Shown in pieces: positions 38,970-42,151 of a stretch of 42,151 bases of DNA (within the stretch, counting starts at the first letter, position 1; each line of letters begins with the position of its first letter). A model generated the notes under the pieces. The model was not told the origin of the DNA, did no database searches, and saw only the letters and a program-made list of their open reading frames with translations. A program made the translations under genes and the position numbers. The stretch covers positions 13,189-55,339 of the forward strand of contig JAMCST010000002.1 in assembly GCA_023380935.1 (NCBI GenBank), written 5' to 3'. The DNA comes from Patescibacteria group bacterium. GTDB lineage: Bacteria > Patescibacteriota > Microgenomatia > UBA1406 > GWC2-37-13.

Positions 38970-39931
38970 ATTTGGGTTTGGTCGGTCAATACCATAATCA
39001 GTCGGTCCAGGCCCAGGCCGACTCCGGCATAGCGGTGGCCCGACCGGTCAAGCCGGCGCAGCGTTTCGATAAACTCCGGGTCCTGATCGATCACTTTGGC
39101 CACCTGGTCGGCGTCGGTGTTTTCGTTGTTGCCGTTGCCCACTTCCACCCGGAACAGATAGAATTCGAACCGTTCGGCCAGATAAGGTTTATTCCGATTG
39201 ACGCGGCACAGCGGTGACAGCCGGGCGGGAAAGTCGGTGACAAAACACGGTTGGTTGGGTAAAGCCGGAACAATTTCGTTGACGAAAATCTGGTCAAACA
39301 ACTCCCCCCAACCGCTGCCGTTAACCGCGTAACCTTTTTTAGCCGCTTGATCGAATAACACACGGTCATCGGTAATGACCTGCTGATAATTTAATCCGGT
39401 TACCGTTGCGAATAATTCTTCCAGCGAGACGATTGGCCAGTCGGACTTGAGGTCGACGGTTTGGCTCTGATAACGCAATATCGTCGTCGTCGGCAGGTTA
39501 AGGTAGCGGTCGAGTGTTTGTTTAAGTTGATTAACCAAAGAGCGGACGTCTTTAATGATGCGCCGATAACCGGTATCGATCCGATACCATTCGAGCATCA
39601 GAAATTCGGGGGCATGGACGCTGCCGGCGTCTTCGAGATTGCGCATGACCGGGGAGATGGAAAAACAGGGAATAATGCCTTGGGCAATTGTCTGTTTCAT
39701 GTGGCGTTCCGGTGAAATGGGGAGAAAAAAACGCCGTTCTCCGCGGCGGGTTTTCCAGGTGGTTGTAAACGGGTGAATATTGGGTTCGTTGGGAATGGCC
39801 GGATTAAGCATCGGGATCATCACCTCGTGGAAACCGCGGCGGTCAAAAAATGACCGGGCAGTTTTAATAATCTGCTCACGTAGGAAAAACGGTTGATTTG
39901 AGTGATCAGCGACAAAATGTGGTGGCGACAT
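38966..39931 (-). CDS. epmA: EpmA/PoxA-like class II LysRS paralogue
   Basis: 321 residues, only the catalytic domain of a class II lysyl-tRNA synthetase without the anticodon-binding domain. PFTTTWKT and ERHMKQTIAQG open the site; motif 2 is in HAPEFLMLEWYR and motif 3 is GVGLGLDRLIMVL. EpmA attaches beta-lysine to elongation factor P; relatives may use other substrates. No efp or epmB gene lies in the window. It is coupled by ATGA to the RNHCP gene. Class II signature residues are intact, so the enzyme should activate an amino acid. Confidence 0.85.
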   Translation of the reverse strand: MSPPHFVADHSNQPFFLREQIIKTARSFFDRRGFHEVMIPMLNPAIPNEPNIHPFTTTWKTRRGERRFFLPISPERHMKQTIAQGIIPCFSISPVMRNLEDAGSVHAPEFLMLEWYRIDTGYRRIIKDVRSLVNQLKQTLDRYLNLPTTTILRYQSQTVDLKSDWPIVSLEELFATVTGLNYQQVITDDRVLFDQAAKKGYAVNGSGWGELFDQIFVNEIVPALPNQPCFVTDFPARLSPLCRVNRNKPYLAERFEFYLFRVEVGNGNNENTDADQVAKVIDQDPEFIETLRRLDRSGHRYAGVGLGLDRLIMVLTDQTQI

Positions 39932-39989
39932 TTGTTAGTCCGGCGATTATAATAAAAACGCTTGATTTGGTTATATTTTAACATCAACC

Positions 39990-40988
39990 ATGGAAATCCG
40001 ACCCATAAACTTAGATCAGGCAGTCGAGACCTGGCGCCAATTTGAGACGACCGGTTGCCTGTTTCCGTTCCAGCAATACGGCTATGTAGCCGGTTTTGCC
40101 CGGCAATTTTGCCACAGTAATGATCTATTAATATTGAGTGTCGAACTCGACCAAAAGCCAATCGCGGTATTGCCGCTGGAGCGGCAGGGTAAAACCGCAC
40201 GTTTGATCGGGATGAAACCGGTGTTGGGCCAGGAGGAGTTGACCGATTACGGGGACATTGTGACTGCCCGACTCGACCCCGCTACTTATGCCAAACTGTG
40301 GCAGACGGCATTTCAGTATCTGTCCGGGATTGGGATCACCGGCGTTTGGCTTGATTACGTTCGCGAGGATAGTCAACTGTTTGACCATTTCCGACATCAT
40401 CAACAGGAAACGACCAAACCCCAGTCGGTGGCACCGTTTATCAGGTTGCCTTCCAGCTGGGAAGTTTACCTGGAAACACTGGAGCGCACTGACCGCAAAG
40501 AACTCAAGCGCAAGCTAAAACGCCTGGAAACAGTCCCCTATTGGTTTGATGTTGGTGCGGTTGATCGTCGGGGGTTTGATCGGTTTGTGACCCTGCATCG
40601 CCGTTCCGACCCGAACAAAGAAAAGTTTATGAGCGCGGCGATGGTCGACTATTTTTGGGAAATGATTGGCCGGCCGCTGGGTCGCTGGCAGTTTAAACTG
40701 GCTTCACTGGCAATCAAAGACCAACCGGCCGCCGCGATCCTCTATCTTAGCGACGGCGAACGGGCATTGCTTTACAACTCCGGCTATGACCCGGCGTTTG
40801 GCTATTACAGCAGCGGTTTAATGCTTCATGCCTTGCTGATTAAAAACAACATTGCCGGGGGCATCAAAATCCATGATTTTCTCCGGGGCAACGAGCGCTA
40901 TAAATACGACCTGGGCGCCCGTGATTTAAACTTATACCAAATTAGTATTAATTTAGTCCGCCTCCGCGGAAATGCAGCGGGCCATTAA
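39990..40988 (+). CDS. GNAT/FemAB-like acyltransferase (BioF2-like)
   Basis: 332 residues. Two GNAT-like halves with the Acetyltransf_6/BioF2-like blocks: PFQQYGYVAGFARQF, SWEVYLETLERTDRKELKRK, and AILYLSDGERALLYNSGYD, and a C-terminal IHDFLRGNERYKYDLGARDL, the characteristic ending. Such proteins transfer acyl or aminoacyl groups in capsule and exopolysaccharide pathways. It is unlinked to the other FemAB gene (31095) but probably serves the same envelope function. Confidence 0.8.
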   Translation: MEIRPINLDQAVETWRQFETTGCLFPFQQYGYVAGFARQFCHSNDLLILSVELDQKPIAVLPLERQGKTARLIGMKPVLGQEELTDYGDIVTARLDPATYAKLWQTAFQYLSGIGITGVWLDYVREDSQLFDHFRHHQQETTKPQSVAPFIRLPSSWEVYLETLERTDRKELKRKLKRLETVPYWFDVGAVDRRGFDRFVTLHRRSDPNKEKFMSAAMVDYFWEMIGRPLGRWQFKLASLAIKDQPAAAILYLSDGERALLYNSGYDPAFGYYSSGLMLHALLIKNNIAGGIKIHDFLRGNERYKYDLGARDLNLYQISINLVRLRGNAAGH

Positions 40989-41101
40989 CTTCCAGATGGA
41001 TAATGTATTTCCGCTTCGGACGGATTTCAGCTATAATACAGGGACAGTTTGTTAACTATTAACGTTAAAGGTTCGCAAGCCTTCAGCCTGCGAAGCTTCA
41101 A

Positions 41102-41107
41102 TATAAT
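41102..41107 (+). promoter_or_regulatory. -10 element of the PIG-L gene (leaderless)
   Basis: TATAAT ends 6 nt before ATG 41114. Just upstream TTCGCA/TGCGAA (41073-41095) is an inverted repeat that may be a terminator remnant or an operator. Confidence 0.55.
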
Positions 41108-41113
41108 CTTGAT

Positions 41114-41844
41114 ATGAAAAAGAAAAAAATCATGGGAATATTCGCCCATCCCGACGACGAGACCTTTGGCCCGGGCGGGACGTTTGCCAAATACGCCCAG
41201 GCCGGCCACCACACGTTTTTGCTGACGGCTACTGCCGGCGCCAGGCCGGTCAGTCGGCTAACCTGCGCGTACCGGTGACGGTGGGCGAACTGCGCAAAGC
41301 TGAATTGGAAAAAGCCGCCCAGATTCTCGGCTTTCACCGAATCAAAAACCTCGGTTTTTACGACGGCAACCTCCATGAAAACCAGTTGCCGTTGTTGTCC
41401 GACTTGATCGCCCGTGAGGTCGATTCGGTTAAACCGGACGTCATCATCATTTACGAGCGCACCGGAATTTCGCTTCACCTTGATCACATTGCCGTGAGCA
41501 AGGCGGTGATTGATTTATTTGACGCCGGCCGGATTAAACCGCAGAAAATCTATTACTTCGGCTTGGATAAGGAGATGGCGCGGTTGGCCGGCGGCGAACG
41601 CGCCTGGGTGGACAGTCAAAATCACGGGGCGGTCATTGACGTATCTTCGGTGTGGCAGACAAAACTGGCGGCGATCAAAGAACACAAAACCCAGGGGGCC
41701 GACATAAAACGAATGCTTAAACGTTACCGGCAGCTGAAGAACAACCGGGGCGCTAATCTGCACCACGAACATTTTCAGCTGGCGCGCACCACCATTGATA
41801 AGCGGTTAAGTTTTCCCGAGAGTGATTTGTTAGCGTCAACCTAA
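41114..41844 (+). pseudogene. PIG-L family deacetylase, frameshifted
   Basis: The first frame (ATG 41114) gives [18 protein letters not shown] and LLTATAG, then runs into nonsense and stops at 41276. In another frame from about 41242 the family sequence resumes with [19 protein letters not shown] and continues to 41844 through ISLHLDHIAVSKAV, the second metal motif. A one-base deletion (or two-base insertion) near 41231-41244 accounts for it. The AHPDDE and HLDH motifs, which bind zinc for deacetylation of GlcNAc-linked substrates, are in different frames. It could be a real pseudogene or a base-calling error. Confidence 0.75.
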
Positions 41845-42151
41845 CTCTCTCTGTCGGGATAGCAACTCCGACCCAAAGAAGAGCTTATTGCTAGGCAGTT
41901 TCGTAAAACCCTTCTAAATCCCGGGCTTGTTGGTTGACTGATTGGATCATCTGGAGAAACTAACTGGGGGTGTCGTATAACCCTAAGTAAAGTCATAGCC
42001 GATAGGGTTGATGTCATAATAATAGACTTAATTGCCAAAATATACGGCTGAAAATGATACTTTAGACTGCTACAATAATCCTTTATTATCAATTTTTATT
42101 TTCATGAATAAAAATGTCCATTTTGTCTGTCCTATAAGACTAAGAAAAACG
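41845..42151. other. Non-coding right end of the window
   Basis: No convincing gene. A GTCGG/CCGAC stem lies just after the PIG-L stop. At 42045-42085 the sequence (GGCTGAAAATG, then TTTAGACTGCTACAATA) resembles a unit of the 27678 array in the same internal register. An ATG at 42104 opens a frame that runs off the edge (MNKNVHFVCPIRLRKT); it may be the start of another gene but cannot be judged. Confidence 0.4.

Overview
The window reads as a chromosomal segment of a Candidate Phyla Radiation (Patescibacteria) bacterium, most likely of the Microgenomates kind. The evidence is the gene repertoire (RNHCP zinc protein, stand-alone EpmA/LysRS-like enzyme, DUF2207 protein with a Gly-rich tail, short TraR/DksA protein, several FemAB/GNAT-type transferases, many small conserved membrane proteins), the very tight gene packing with ATGA overlaps, and standard use of TGA as stop, which argues against the code-25 lineages. 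The family placement is inference from protein sequence features only.

Layout. 1-5.1 kb is an AT-rich accessory zone: a C39-like peptidase, an IS200/IS605 element sitting on the stump of a HAD phosphatase, a Fic/Doc toxin with a 43-residue candidate antitoxin and a perfect operator palindrome, coding remnants, a HicB antitoxin whose hicA partner is broken, a DUF5678 + retropepsin-like gene pair, and a complete zinc-ribbon DDE insertion sequence that ends 20 bp from tRNA-His. 5.1-13.1 kb carries housekeeping and envelope genes (metallo-hydrolase, DnaB, PAP2 phosphatase, methyltransferase, DUF2207 protein, PP2C-like phosphatase), interrupted by an IS481-like element that supplies the last codons of the PAP2 gene. 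13.1-14.1 kb is a small islet: a candidate short RNA, an AT-rich NYN-domain gene, tRNA-Leu, and a second copy of the tRNA-Leu 5' end split by a 65-bp double-hairpin insert.

14.1-27.5 kb: M17 aminopeptidase, CBS protein and GT39-like mannosyltransferase (plus strand); GT4, SDR epimerase and HAD (minus strand); Lgt, TraR/DksA, CPA2 antiporter and small membrane proteins; TPR protein; YebC. 27.5-28.46 kb is a gene-free region with a degenerate tandem repeat array (units about 76-85 bp, strict internal register) followed by a potentially structured, pseudoknot-capable stretch; this is the least explained part of the window. 28.46-41.8 kb is dominated by envelope and glycan work: ABC-2 exporter, polysaccharide deacetylase, FemAB, DegT-like aminotransferase, transglutaminase-like protein, DsbA-like oxidase, TIM-barrel protein, Obg, RNHCP, EpmA-like enzyme, GNAT/FemAB-like transferase and a frameshifted PIG-L deacetylase.

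Two themes run across the window. First, about fifteen genes have a -10 hexamer ending 6-9 nt before the ATG with no room for a Shine-Dalgarno, so leaderless transcription looks routine here; it also decides several start codons. Second, the same long AT-rich palindrome occurs at the 3' ends of two unrelated minus-strand genes (18465 and 33346), supplying their last codons, and looks like a dispersed terminator-type repeat.
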